Assembly (NCBI GenBank): GCA_023436685.1
Contig: JAEZIL010000040.1
Location: 1 to 11,002 of the forward strand
From: Bacteroidota bacterium
GTDB taxonomy: Bacteria; Bacteroidota; Bacteroidia; Chitinophagales; Chitinophagaceae
Direction of reading: 5' to 3'
Length of the DNA: 11,002 nucleotides
In this document: positions 1 to 7,400 of the stretch, in pieces
How the letters are laid out: the number at the start of each line of letters is the position of its first letter
Position numbering within the stretch: the stretch's first letter is position 1
Notes under the pieces: generated by a model
Told to the model about the DNA's origin: nothing
What the model saw: the letters and a program-made list of their open reading frames with translations, nothing else
Databases searched by the model: none
Translations under genes and position numbers: made by a program

Positions 1-1233
1 CCTAAGGATGCCAAAGAGCAAGCAGCAAAAAGAGAGGACAGCATATCTAAAGCCCTCAACTATGATCCTAAAAAAGTAAAACCATACGTATTACAGCTGC
101 ATAGCGCTTATTTTACTGCCAAGATCAACAACGACTATTATATCAACAGATACCAACCATATCTGAATTACCAGGGGCAATTTAAGTTCCCTGAGGTAGG
201 TGGGATGGTACAAGGTGGGTTTACCGACCTGTTCGAGAACCATCATTTCAACATAGCGTTCCGTTTGCCAGCCGGAACCGAGGGAAGTGACTTCTTCGTG
301 AAATATACTAACACAGCTAAGAAACTGGATTGGGGGCTGACCTATTTCAGGAAAGTAGAAAGCCTGAACCCTGACCCAAAACGGAACTGGACAAATGAAA
401 ACGGTGATTATTATCCTAATGCTGCGAAAGTAAAAACGCACTATTACGAACTATCGGCCAACTATCCGCTTAGTTATTACCTCTCAATGGGTATAACTAC
501 AGCAGCCAGGCAAGACCGTACTATTTTCCTCGCGACAGAGAAATATAGCCTGAAATTTGAGGACATTAAAAGCTTATGGTGGATCAGTACACCATCAATT
601 ACCTATAACAAGCTCAAACCAACTGTGCCGTTCCTATATAGTGGTATTAAGGCGAAAGCAATGATAGATGTATTTAAGGCATTTAGCCAGAAAGAAGAAG
701 CTGTATTAGGTTCTGGATTACAGTTGACATACTTCCAGCCACTGTATAAATACATCACACTTGAAACAAAACTAAAAGCTGGATATAGTGCAGGGCAGGG
801 GAGGATACTTTATAATTTGGGAGGTACAAATAATAACGTAGCACCTAAGGTTGATAGCAATGTACATTTCAATCAGGCAGCACCATATGCATTTCAGACT
901 CTCGTTACACCTTTTAGAGGGCACTTGCAAAATACTCTATATGGCGACCAATATGCGTTATTGAATGCAGATTTATACTTTCCATTGTTCCAGATATTGA
1001 TCCCTATTGAAACACCATTTGAAGCAATCAATCTATTGCAGTTAGGAGTATTTTCAGATATAGCCACAGCAAAAGAAAGCTGGAATAAAGCAGCAATTAA
1101 CCAAGGTGTGCTTTGGTCATACGGGCTGAGCGCAAGAACAAGCCTTGCAGGCTATCCCTTAAGGCTGGAGGTGGCATGGCCGGGAGAATTCGGCAAGAAA
1201 CCTATTTGGTATTTTTCACTAAGTTTGAAATAG
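1..1233 (+). CDS. C-terminal part of a large envelope protein ending in an outer-membrane beta-barrel (5' end outside window)
   Basis: The frame is open from the first base and runs 410 codons to a TAG, so only the 3' part is here. The protein begins with a charged linker and then, from about residue 45, has alternating aromatic/polar strands typical of an outer-membrane beta-barrel. Near the end are the motifs PFRGHLQNTLYGDQYALLN and GYPLRLEVAWPGEFG, followed by a terminal aromatic strand (IWYFSLSLK). These resemble the last strands of the Omp85/'surface antigen' barrels that close the large TolB/PD40-like proteins of Bacteroidota. The missing N-terminus probably holds the soluble repeats, which is inference. 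The barrel would sit in the outer membrane. The substrate or partner is unknown. An internal ATG at 205 is only an in-frame methionine, because the barrel sequence continues upstream of it. I am confident of the barrel and less so of the family name. Confidence 0.75.
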   Translation, partial: PKDAKEQAAKREDSISKALNYDPKKVKPYVLQLHSAYFTAKINNDYYINRYQPYLNYQGQFKFPEVGGMVQGGFTDLFENHHFNIAFRLPAGTEGSDFFVKYTNTAKKLDWGLTYFRKVESLNPDPKRNWTNENGDYYPNAAKVKTHYYELSANYPLSYYLSMGITTAARQDRTIFLATEKYSLKFEDIKSLWWISTPSITYNKLKPTVPFLYSGIKAKAMIDVFKAFSQKEEAVLGSGLQLTYFQPLYKYITLETKLKAGYSAGQGRILYNLGGTNNNVAPKVDSNVHFNQAAPYAFQTLVTPFRGHLQNTLYGDQYALLNADLYFPLFQILIPIETPFEAINLLQLGVFSDIATAKESWNKAAINQGVLWSYGLSARTSLAGYPLRLEVAWPGEFGKKPIWYFSLSLK

Positions 1234-1295
1234 ACTTAATACTAAAGCAGAGGTTAATGAATATGACAGCTGCTTTTGTAATTTGAAATTATCCA

Positions 1296-1736
1296 ATGAA
1301 TAAACTGGCAATCAAAAATTGGTATAACGATGCAGCTAAATCATCTGAAGGATCATACATTGATTTGCATATAGATGAAGTATTCAAAATTAATAAGCAT
1401 AGATCTGATTGGATAGCCAAAGGGTACCAACTATTGTTATATGTTCATCAAGATCTCAATAAAGGGGGTAATTTGAAAGTCTTTCTAAGCTTGGATCTTG
1501 TTAATAATGGATTGCCTATAGTACCTCGCATCAAACATCTGAATCAATTTAGGAACCTGTTAACGGATACACCGCCATCTATTTTTTTAATGAAAATAGA
1601 TAGTACTAAACATGTTCAATTTGTGAAGCGTGTACATAAAATTCATTTGTTGCAACAGCCCTTAATAGATGTCTGGTTATTGACAACAAAAGCCGAATAT
1701 AGTGGTTATGAAAGAAGCATTTATGTCGCTCTCTGA
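1296..1736 (+). CDS. hypothetical protein, 146 aa
   Basis: I do not recognise this protein. It is a complete ATG-to-TGA frame starting MNKLAIKNWYNDAAKSSEG. It has no signal peptide, no membrane segment and no cysteine, so it is probably cytoplasmic. It is rich in Lys, Ile, Leu, Asn and His and reads like a compact alpha/beta domain (strands such as YQLLLYVHQ, LKVFLSLDLV and SIFLMKID). The codon use is visibly more AT-rich than in the efflux genes of the same window. It lies 62 bases after the barrel gene and 59 bases before the next gene, all on +, without an obvious strong ribosome site, which is usual in Bacteroidota. Its position between a core envelope gene and a tRNA scar suggests accessory DNA. 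It may be a real orphan gene, and a chance frame of this length is less likely. Confidence 0.5.
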   Translation: MNKLAIKNWYNDAAKSSEGSYIDLHIDEVFKINKHRSDWIAKGYQLLLYVHQDLNKGGNLKVFLSLDLVNNGLPIVPRIKHLNQFRNLLTDTPPSIFLMKIDSTKHVQFVKRVHKIHLLQQPLIDVWLLTTKAEYSGYERSIYVAL

Positions 1737-1795
1737 TTTACTTCGTATTGATTGTGTTGGAGAGCAAGTTATTCTAAATTGCCAGCATTTCTAAA

Positions 1796-2512
1796 ATGAT
1801 GAAAACTTATAATGTAGTATTGGCAACTATTGTTGCGTTCTTTCTTGTGCAGTTAAATGCGCAAGGACAGACATATAAATTGACTGATGATCGAATTAAT
1901 GTAATACTTAACTTTTGCGAGGACAGTATGTTTAATATTATCAGGTCGCATAAGGCTGTAGATGAGTACAAAGTGAATAATATATCTATTGGATTCTACA
2001 TACTGAAAAGTGACACCCTCATTTTCAACGACGGCCTTAATCATTTTAAAAATGTGCTAGTAAAGAAGGGAGAAACATATAGATATTTGGAAGGATTTGA
2101 TTTTTTGGTAAACAAAGAGTTTTCTCATATCTCGAATTATTCCTCCTGCATTTGCGATAAAGATTTTTATTTAAACCTTGTTGAAAAAGATAACCATAAG
2201 TACAAAGAGCGTTCCAATGCTGCGGCGGTGAATAGAAAATATAAGAATGAACGGTTAGTAGGGGTATTTTATTCAGATGCCCCATCTACCGAAGATATAT
2301 TTGAGTTTCTTGCCGATGGTACGTTCAACTTTAAATTCGGTAAGCTTAACTGCTTTAGTGGTAAGTGGCATACCGTTAATGATTTTCTGTATTTGAAAAC
2401 TGAAATGTTCGATAGAACACTTGTATTGAAGGTTAGAAAGCGCAGTTTACAAAGTGTTTATTTGCCCGACTTTATTCGTTCAGAATATTTTTTAAAGAAT
2501 AATAAACATTAG
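1796..2512 (+). CDS. predicted secreted protein with lipocalin-like C-terminal region, 238 aa
   Basis: The protein opens with two methionines and a clear signal peptide: MMKT, then a hydrophobic core (VVLATIVAFFLVQL) and a probable cleavage near NAQGQ at residues 22-26. It should therefore enter the periplasm or be exported. The second methionine, 3 bases downstream, is an equally good start. The mature part has a middle segment with CICDKD around residue 117. The C-terminal part, with VGVFYSDAP, FEFLADGTFNFKFGK, FSGKWHTVNDFLYL and a terminal basic strand, has the spaced Gly-x-Phe/Trp rhythm of lipocalin-like 'DUF' domains common in Bacteroidota. That family assignment is a guess from pattern only. 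Four cysteines could form disulfides. It is AT-rich like its upstream neighbour, and no terminator is visible right after it. Confidence 0.6.
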   Translation: MMKTYNVVLATIVAFFLVQLNAQGQTYKLTDDRINVILNFCEDSMFNIIRSHKAVDEYKVNNISIGFYILKSDTLIFNDGLNHFKNVLVKKGETYRYLEGFDFLVNKEFSHISNYSSCICDKDFYLNLVEKDNHKYKERSNAAAVNRKYKNERLVGVFYSDAPSTEDIFEFLADGTFNFKFGKLNCFSGKWHTVNDFLYLKTEMFDRTLVLKVRKRSLQSVYLPDFIRSEYFLKNNKH

Positions 2513-2531
2513 AGAATTTTAGGTCATTAAG

Positions 2532-2553
2532 TCGCACTAAAACTTGCAATAAA
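2532..2553 (+). repeat. paired TYGCANTAAR direct repeats, left pair
   Basis: TCGCACTAAA starts at 2532 and TTGCAATAAA at 2544, so the two 10-mers are 12 bases apart. The same pairing, with the same 12-base offset and the same orientation, recurs at 2795/2807 on the other side of the tRNA-Asn fragment; the two 24-base stretches agree at 19 of 24 positions by hand alignment. A single further copy (TTGCATTAAG) is at 2666-2675. They may be arm-type binding sites of a tyrosine recombinase, but this is inference. Confidence 0.45.
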
Positions 2554-2611
2554 ACTCATTTCGCCAGTCTTATCTAAAAAGTTGCGTTTTTCTATCAAAA
2601 GGCACATTTAC

Positions 2612-2625
2612 AGGTCAAATGACCT
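2612..2625. repeat. 14-bp palindrome
   Basis: AGGTCA, two As, then TGACCT: a perfect 6-bp inverted repeat with a 2-base spacer. It lies in the gene-free stretch left of the tRNA fragment. It could be a dimeric protein-binding site. There is no T-run, so it is not a terminator. Confidence 0.35.
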
Positions 2626-2665
2626 CTGGAGCTTGAATGGCTTAAATTAGAACCTCACCAAAAAC

Positions 2666-2675
2666 TTGCATTAAG
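2666..2675 (+). repeat. single TYGCANTAAR copy (TTGCATTAAG)
   Basis: This is the fifth member of the repeat set, on the left side of the tRNA core and 27 bases before the start of tRNA similarity. It is preceded by AAAAC, as is the 2544 copy. It is a possible recombinase arm site by inference. Confidence 0.35.
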
Positions 2676-2701
2676 GAACATTAGAGCTAGCGGCCTTTCC
2701 C

Positions 2702-2744
2702 ACTGTTAATCAGGGGGTCTCAGGTTCAAGTCCTGAAGGGGGAG
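2702..2744 (+). pseudogene. 3' half of a tRNA-Asn(GTT) gene; probable attachment-site remnant
   Basis: The sequence matches a tRNA from the anticodon loop to the 3' end. The anticodon loop CTGTTAA (2703-2709) carries anticodon GTT, followed by the 3' anticodon stem TCAGG, a perfect T-arm (TCAGG / loop TTCAAGT / CCTGA, 2720-2736), the 3' acceptor strand AGGGGGA and discriminator G at 2744, with no encoded CCA. Upstream of 2702 the match stops: the bases that should pair with TCAGG are TCCCA, and no D-arm or 5' acceptor strand is present. A cut at the anticodon loop with the 3' half retained is the classic footprint of tyrosine-recombinase integration into a tRNA gene. The fragment is followed by a good terminator. 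It cannot make a functional tRNA on its own. Confidence 0.7.
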
Positions 2745-2756
2745 CACTCAAAATCA

Positions 2757-2787
2757 AAGCGTTGTACATTATGTATAACGCTTTTTT
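2757..2787 (+). terminator. intrinsic terminator after the tRNA-Asn fragment
   Basis: An 11-bp stem (AAGCGTTGTAC paired with GTATAACGCTT, one G-T wobble) with loop ATTAT runs directly into six Ts. The distance from the tRNA 3' end is 12 bases, so it is very likely the native terminator of the original tRNA-Asn transcript. Confidence 0.8.
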
Positions 2788-2794
2788 GTTTTAC

Positions 2795-2816
2795 TCGCAT
2801 TAAGAATCGCAATAAA
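2795..2816 (+). repeat. paired TYGCANTAAR direct repeats, right pair
   Basis: TCGCATTAAG (2795) and TCGCAATAAA (2807) lie 12 bases apart, matching the spacing and orientation of the pair at 2532/2544. The pair sits between the tRNA terminator and the minus-strand tRNA-like sequence. Its function is not shown; a recombinase-binding role is inference. Confidence 0.45.
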
Positions 2817-2897
2817 CCCCTCCTGGTGTCGAAATTGCCCCTTTGCAGGACTTGAGGTGAGATTACTTGGTGCTCAAACCAACTGAGCTAAGGAGGA
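2817..2897 (-). pseudogene. degenerate tRNA-like sequence with an intact tRNA 5' half
   Basis: Read on the minus strand it begins TCCTCCTTAGCTCAGTTGG, a normal acceptor strand and D-arm (GCTC/GAGC), up to GAGCACC at about 2869. The middle and T-arm then fail to fold: no paired anticodon stem is found and the T-stem (GGGGC/ACACC) is mismatched. The far end, AGGAGGG, can still pair with TCCTCCT. The length of about 80 bases is too long for a tRNA without a long variable arm. The 5' half would also pair with the acceptor strand of the plus-strand tRNA-Asn fragment (AGGGGGA, one wobble), so the two may be inverted halves of one gene, or two separate relics. The middle shares TCAAGTCCTG with the T-arm of the plus-strand fragment. 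Confidence 0.5.
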
Positions 2898-2955
2898 GTG
2901 TTAATATACAATTTTTAATGCTTCTTCACTCACGTTCTACGCGCTGCTAATAGTA

Positions 2956-3012
2956 CCTGCGACATTGAACACTAAAGTATTTGTGAGATATCTTGGTATT
3001 CAATGTCGCAGG
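2956..3012. repeat. 14-bp perfect inverted repeat at the 3' end of the efflux operon
   Basis: CCTGCGACATTGAA (2956-2969) is matched exactly by its reverse complement at 2999-3012, separated by 29 bases. After one mismatch the stem can continue for about five weaker pairs, leaving a smaller loop. It lies just past the stop of the outer-membrane factor gene on the - strand, so it could stabilise the 3' end of the efflux mRNA or act in termination. However, neither strand has a T-run after the stem, so a simple Rho-independent terminator is not supported. A palindromic mobile repeat is another option. Confidence 0.55.
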
Positions 3013-3022
3013 GATAGGGTAA

Positions 3023-4462
3023 TTAGTTCCAACCGCCTCCAAGTGCCTGATAGATGTTTACCAAGGCTATCATTTGCTCTTTTCTGGTTTCAATCAATTC
3101 AAACCTGCCCTCAAGTCCGTCACGTTGTGTCATCAATACTTCCATATAGTCAGCTCTTGCCGATTTAAATAAATCGTTCGATATATTAATAGATTGCGTA
3201 AGCGCTTGTACTTGCCGCAATTTAAGGTCATAGCTGCTGCTAAGGTTATGGATTTTTGCTAATTGGTTCACTACTTCTATATAGGCATTCAGAAGAGTGC
3301 GTTCATAGTCATATATGGCTTGTATTTGCCTTGCGTTAGCACTATTATATTCAGCCTTAACTGAATTTCTGTTCACTAGCGGGGCAGCAAGCTCACCAGC
3401 CAGCGAATATAACAGTGATTCAGGCGACTTCAGAAGAAAAGAGGGGTTAAATGCATTGTATCCAAGCGAGGCTGATATGCCCAACGATGGATAGAATTTG
3501 GCCCTGGCTACTTTTACGTCCAGTTTCGCAGCTGCAAGTTCTTGCTCAGCCTGGCGTACATCGGGACGATTGATAAGTAATTGTGAAGGGATACCCGCAT
3601 ATATTGTTTGCGGTATGGCCATATTAAAGCTTGAGTCATCTCTTTGAATAGGCTGAGGATAACGTCCCAATAAAAAATTGATCTTGTTCTCGGTTTCTGT
3701 TATCTGTTGTTGAATATCATATTGTAGGCTTTGTGTATTTAGTACCTGCGCCTCGAATTTACGTACCGCCAACTCTGTAACGCGTGCAGATTCTTTTTGT
3801 AGCTTTACTATTTTCAGCGCGTTAGTTTGTATCTCAATGTTCTTCCTTACAATATCCAGCTGGTTGTCCAATGCCAAAAGTTCATAGTAAGAATTGGCTA
3901 TATCGGCTATGAGGATAGTGATAATAAAGTTCTTTCCCTCAATAGAAGACAAATAGCGCGATACTGCTGCCTTTTTAGCATTACGCAGCTTTCGCCAAAT
4001 ATCTACTTCCCAGGTAGCTGTAGCAGCTATCATATAGTCGGGAAGTGGCTCGGAGCGTTCTTTTCCGGGCACTATTTCAGTGTTTGCCTCCAGTGTGCCT
4101 GTATTAGTATATCTGCCGGGCTTATCAAACCCTGCACCTGCTTTTATGCCAACAAAAGGCAGATATTCACCTTTTCTTGCCCTTATCTCGTTACGGCTTA
4201 TTTCTATTTCCTGCAGCGTAATATTCAACTCCTGGTTGTTTTTAAGTGCAGTGTCTATAAGTGCTACCAGGTAAGGATCGGCAAAGTAATCTCTCCAGTT
4301 TAACTTAGCAGTATTTGTACTGTCTTGTGTACTTGTAAAACTATATGCTGAAGGCATAGCTCTGTTTTCAGCTTTCCTTGAAAGAGAAGGCAGGCTGCAA
4401 GCACTCGATATAAAAGACATGCAGGCAATACCTATGTAATTATATATGCTCTTCGTGGTCAT
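3023..4462 (-). CDS. outer-membrane factor (TolC/NodT-type efflux lipoprotein), 479 aa
   Basis: This is the outer-membrane channel of a tripartite RND pump. The N-terminus has a lipoprotein signal with lipobox S-S-A-C, so acylation at Cys22 is expected. Two outer-membrane efflux repeats follow. The first, about residues 60-265, contains DYFADPYLVALIDTAL, WEVDIWRKLRNAKKA and NFLLGRYP. The second, about 285-475, begins LLINRPDVRQAEQELAAAK, with AKFYPSLGISASLGY and AELAAPLVNRN. Long helical stretches (such as NTQSLQYDIQQQITETENK) fit the periplasmic tunnel. The length is normal for the NodT/CusC/OprM branch. The start overlaps the end of the transporter gene by 23 bases, so translation is probably coupled. 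The family is clear; the drug specificity cannot be read from the sequence. Confidence 0.93.
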   Translation of the reverse strand: MTTKSIYNYIGIACMSFISSACSLPSLSRKAENRAMPSAYSFTSTQDSTNTAKLNWRDYFADPYLVALIDTALKNNQELNITLQEIEISRNEIRARKGEYLPFVGIKAGAGFDKPGRYTNTGTLEANTEIVPGKERSEPLPDYMIAATATWEVDIWRKLRNAKKAAVSRYLSSIEGKNFIITILIADIANSYYELLALDNQLDIVRKNIEIQTNALKIVKLQKESARVTELAVRKFEAQVLNTQSLQYDIQQQITETENKINFLLGRYPQPIQRDDSSFNMAIPQTIYAGIPSQLLINRPDVRQAEQELAAAKLDVKVARAKFYPSLGISASLGYNAFNPSFLLKSPESLLYSLAGELAAPLVNRNSVKAEYNSANARQIQAIYDYERTLLNAYIEVVNQLAKIHNLSSSYDLKLRQVQALTQSINISNDLFKSARADYMEVLMTQRDGLEGRFELIETRKEQMIALVNIYQALGGGWN

Positions 4463-7400
4463 TAATATTGTTTTTTTCTGTTAAAGGATTTTCATCATTA
4501 TTGCGAGATCTGAATAGTTTCAGCTTTTTCTTCTTTTTGAGTGTAAGATCTTCAGTTAGAGGAACCTCATCCTCATCTCGTATTAAATGGCGGCCATCGG
4601 CTAAATGGCCAAATACATAGTAAAGTCCAGGGATAACAATAACCCCAAGTACAGTTCCTAGCAACATGCCACCTGCTGAGGATGAACCAATAGTACGGTT
4701 GCCTATTGCACCCGGTCCGGTTGCAAACAACAATGGTATCAAACCTGCAATGAATGCGAACGATGTCATAAGGATAGGACGGAAACGTACTCTGGCACCT
4801 TCAAAGGCGGCGTCAATTATACTTGCACCCTGCTGGCGTTTCTGTACAGCAAATTCGACAATAAGTACGGCATTTTTACCTAGCAAACCTACCAGCATTA
4901 CAAGGCCAACTTGTGCATATATGTCGTTAGAAAGGCCCATAAGCTTGATAAGTAGAAATGCGCCAAACACGCCCACAGGTAATGAAAGGATAACTGCGAA
5001 TGGCAAAATAAAGCTCTCATATTGTGCCGCTAGTACCAAGTATACAAATGCCAGTACTATCAGGAATATGTATAAAGCTTCGTTACCTCTGTTGGCTTCA
5101 TCTTTTGAGAGACCTAGCCAGTCGATACCATATCCTCTAGGTAATGTGCTTTTAGCCACCTCTTCTATTGCTTTAATAGCCTGGCCACTACTATAACCCG
5201 GTGCGGGTGCACCATTGATAGCTGATGATGTATACATATTATAACGGGTGATCTCGTTCAAACCCTGCTTCTTTTTTATTTGCATGAAAGCAGAATAGGG
5301 CACCATCTCATCACGGTTGTTCTTTACATACAACTTTAGGATGTCATCTGGCAGTGCCCTGTATTCTGGCGCTGCCTGTACATACACTTTGAAGAAGTTG
5401 CCAAAGCGAATGAAGCCAAGCTCGTAAGTACTACCTATAAGTATGGATAGGTTGTCCATAGCTTTAGAAATAGATACGCCTTTTTGCATAGCGGCCTTGT
5501 TGTCTATCTCCAGTTCGTATTGCGGATAATTAGCTGCAAAGAAGGTGAACAAACCCGAAAGCTCCTTACGTTTTCTCAAAGCTGCCATGAACTCATCGTT
5601 CACCTTGCCGAACGTATTGTAATCGCCGGTATTAGTTTTATCCAGCAAGCGAAGTGAGAAACCTCCCGCAGCACCATAGCCGGGTACGGCAGGCGGCTGA
5701 AAGAATTCAATGGTTGCACCGGGTATTACCTTCGATTTTTCTTCCAGCTCTTCAATAATCTCAGCAGCCGAATGCTCACGATCCGACCAACCCTTAAGGT
5801 TAATGAGGCATGTGCCGGCGTTTGAACCGCGGCCTTCTGTCAGTACTTCATAACCTGCTAATGCCGAAACCGATTGTACACCTTCAACATGCAAAGCTAT
5901 TTTCTGTAACTGCCGTGATATATCGTTGGTACGTTCCAGCGTAGAGCCTGGCGGGGTTTGAATGATGGCATAGATCATACCTTGGTCTTCATTGGGTATG
6001 AAGCCGGAAGGAAGAGAATTGGACGTGATCCAGATACCAGCACAGAAAGCTATAAGCAAACCGAAGGTAACAGACCTTCGGTTTACAATGATCTTCAGTA
6101 AACTGGCATATCTGCCTGTTAGTTTTTCAAACCAATTGTTGAAAGCATCTAACACTCTGTTGATAGGTGTTTTCTTCCTGGGTTGGCCATGCGTGTTCTT
6201 CAATATCATGGCACACAGTACAGGTGTTAGCGTAAGAGCTACTACACCCGAAATGACGATAGATGTAGCCATTGTAATAGAGAACTGCCTGTAAAAGATA
6301 CCCACCGGCCCCGTCATAAATGCAACGGGGATAAACACTGCGGTCATCAACAATGTAATAGCAATGATAGCACCACTGATCTCTTGTAGTACTTTCTTCA
6401 CAGCTTTATACGGTGTAAGGTGTTCTTCAGCCATTTTAGTATGTACTGCTTCTACAACAACTATTGCATTATCTACTACAATGCCAATTGCCAGTACTAA
6501 TGCAAATAAGGTGATCAGATTGATGGTAAGCCCAAACAGTTGCATAAAAATAAATGAGCCTATCAAGGATACCGGTACAGCCAGCGTAGGGATGAGCGTA
6601 GAACGCCAATCGCCAAGGAATAGAAATACAACTATGGCAACCAGTATAAATGCTTCACCTAAGGTATGTATCACCTTCTCAATTGAAGCATCCAGAAAGC
6701 TGGATACGTCATAACTTATTTGATAGTCCATGCCCGGCGGGAAGGAGCTTGATTTGATCTCTTCAAGCTTAGCTTTTACCTCTTTGATAACGTCGCTTGC
6801 ATTACTGCCATATGTTTGTTTCAGTGTAATGGCAGCTGAGGGGTGCCCATCCATGTTTGAATAGATGTCATAAAATTCGCTACCCAGTTCCACATCGGCT
6901 ATGTCTTTCAAATACAGTATTTCGCCATTAGGATTAGCTTTAATTATTACATCTTTATATTGTTCCGGTTTGTTGTAGCGGCCAGCGTATGTAAGTACAT
7001 ATTCTAATGATTGTGAACGCTTACCCGTTGCTTGTCCTATACGACCGGGAGAGCCTATGATACTTTGTTCAGCTAATGCTTCCATAACTTCGTCGGTAGA
7101 TACATTGTAGGCTCTCATCCTGTCAGGTTTTAGCCATATACGCATAGCATACTGACGGCTACCTAATATTTTAGCACTACCTACGCCCTTCAACCGGCTC
7201 AACTCAGGTATCAGGTTCACTCCTGCAAAATTGTACAGGAAGTTCTCATCGGCTTTAGGATCTTTACTATACAGGTTCACATACATCAACATGTTAGGCG
7301 ATGTGTAGCTTACTACAAGGCCTTCACGCTGCACCAGTTCGGGAAGCCTGTTGGTCACCTGTTCTATCCGGTTCTTTACATTTACTACAGCCTGGTTGGG

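Larger units (their letters stand above)
2513..2701. other. non-coding stretch left of a tRNA scar, with short repeats
   Basis: No credible gene is seen from the stop of the secreted-protein gene to the tRNA fragment. The stretch contains three copies of a TYGCANTAAR motif (2532, 2544, 2666), an exact 10-mer AAAACTTGCA that occurs twice (2539-2548 and 2661-2670), and a 14-bp palindrome, AGGTCA-AA-TGACCT, at 2612-2625. This arrangement next to a partial tRNA is what one expects at the end of an integrative element where recombinase and accessory proteins bind. No integrase gene is in the window, so the function is inferred. Confidence 0.4.

Noticed and set aside
2046-2285. Minus-strand frame inside the secreted-protein gene
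   Set aside because: It is a shadow of the plus-strand gene with a signal peptide; no motif or context supports it.
2702-2744. A complete tRNA-Asn gene extending upstream
   Set aside because: The bases before 2702 do not pair with the 3' anticodon stem and no D-arm or 5' acceptor strand is found on the + strand.
2817-2897. A functional tRNA gene on the minus strand
   Set aside because: The acceptor and D stems fold, but no anticodon stem or proper T-arm can be formed and the length is too great.
2956-3012. Rho-independent terminator of the efflux operon
   Set aside because: The stem is perfect, but no T-run follows on the minus strand, so it is listed as an inverted repeat only.
3827-4303. 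Plus-strand frame inside the outer-membrane factor gene
   Set aside because: It is antisense to a clear NodT-type gene and has no protein-like features, as is true of the plus-strand frames opposite the transporter gene.
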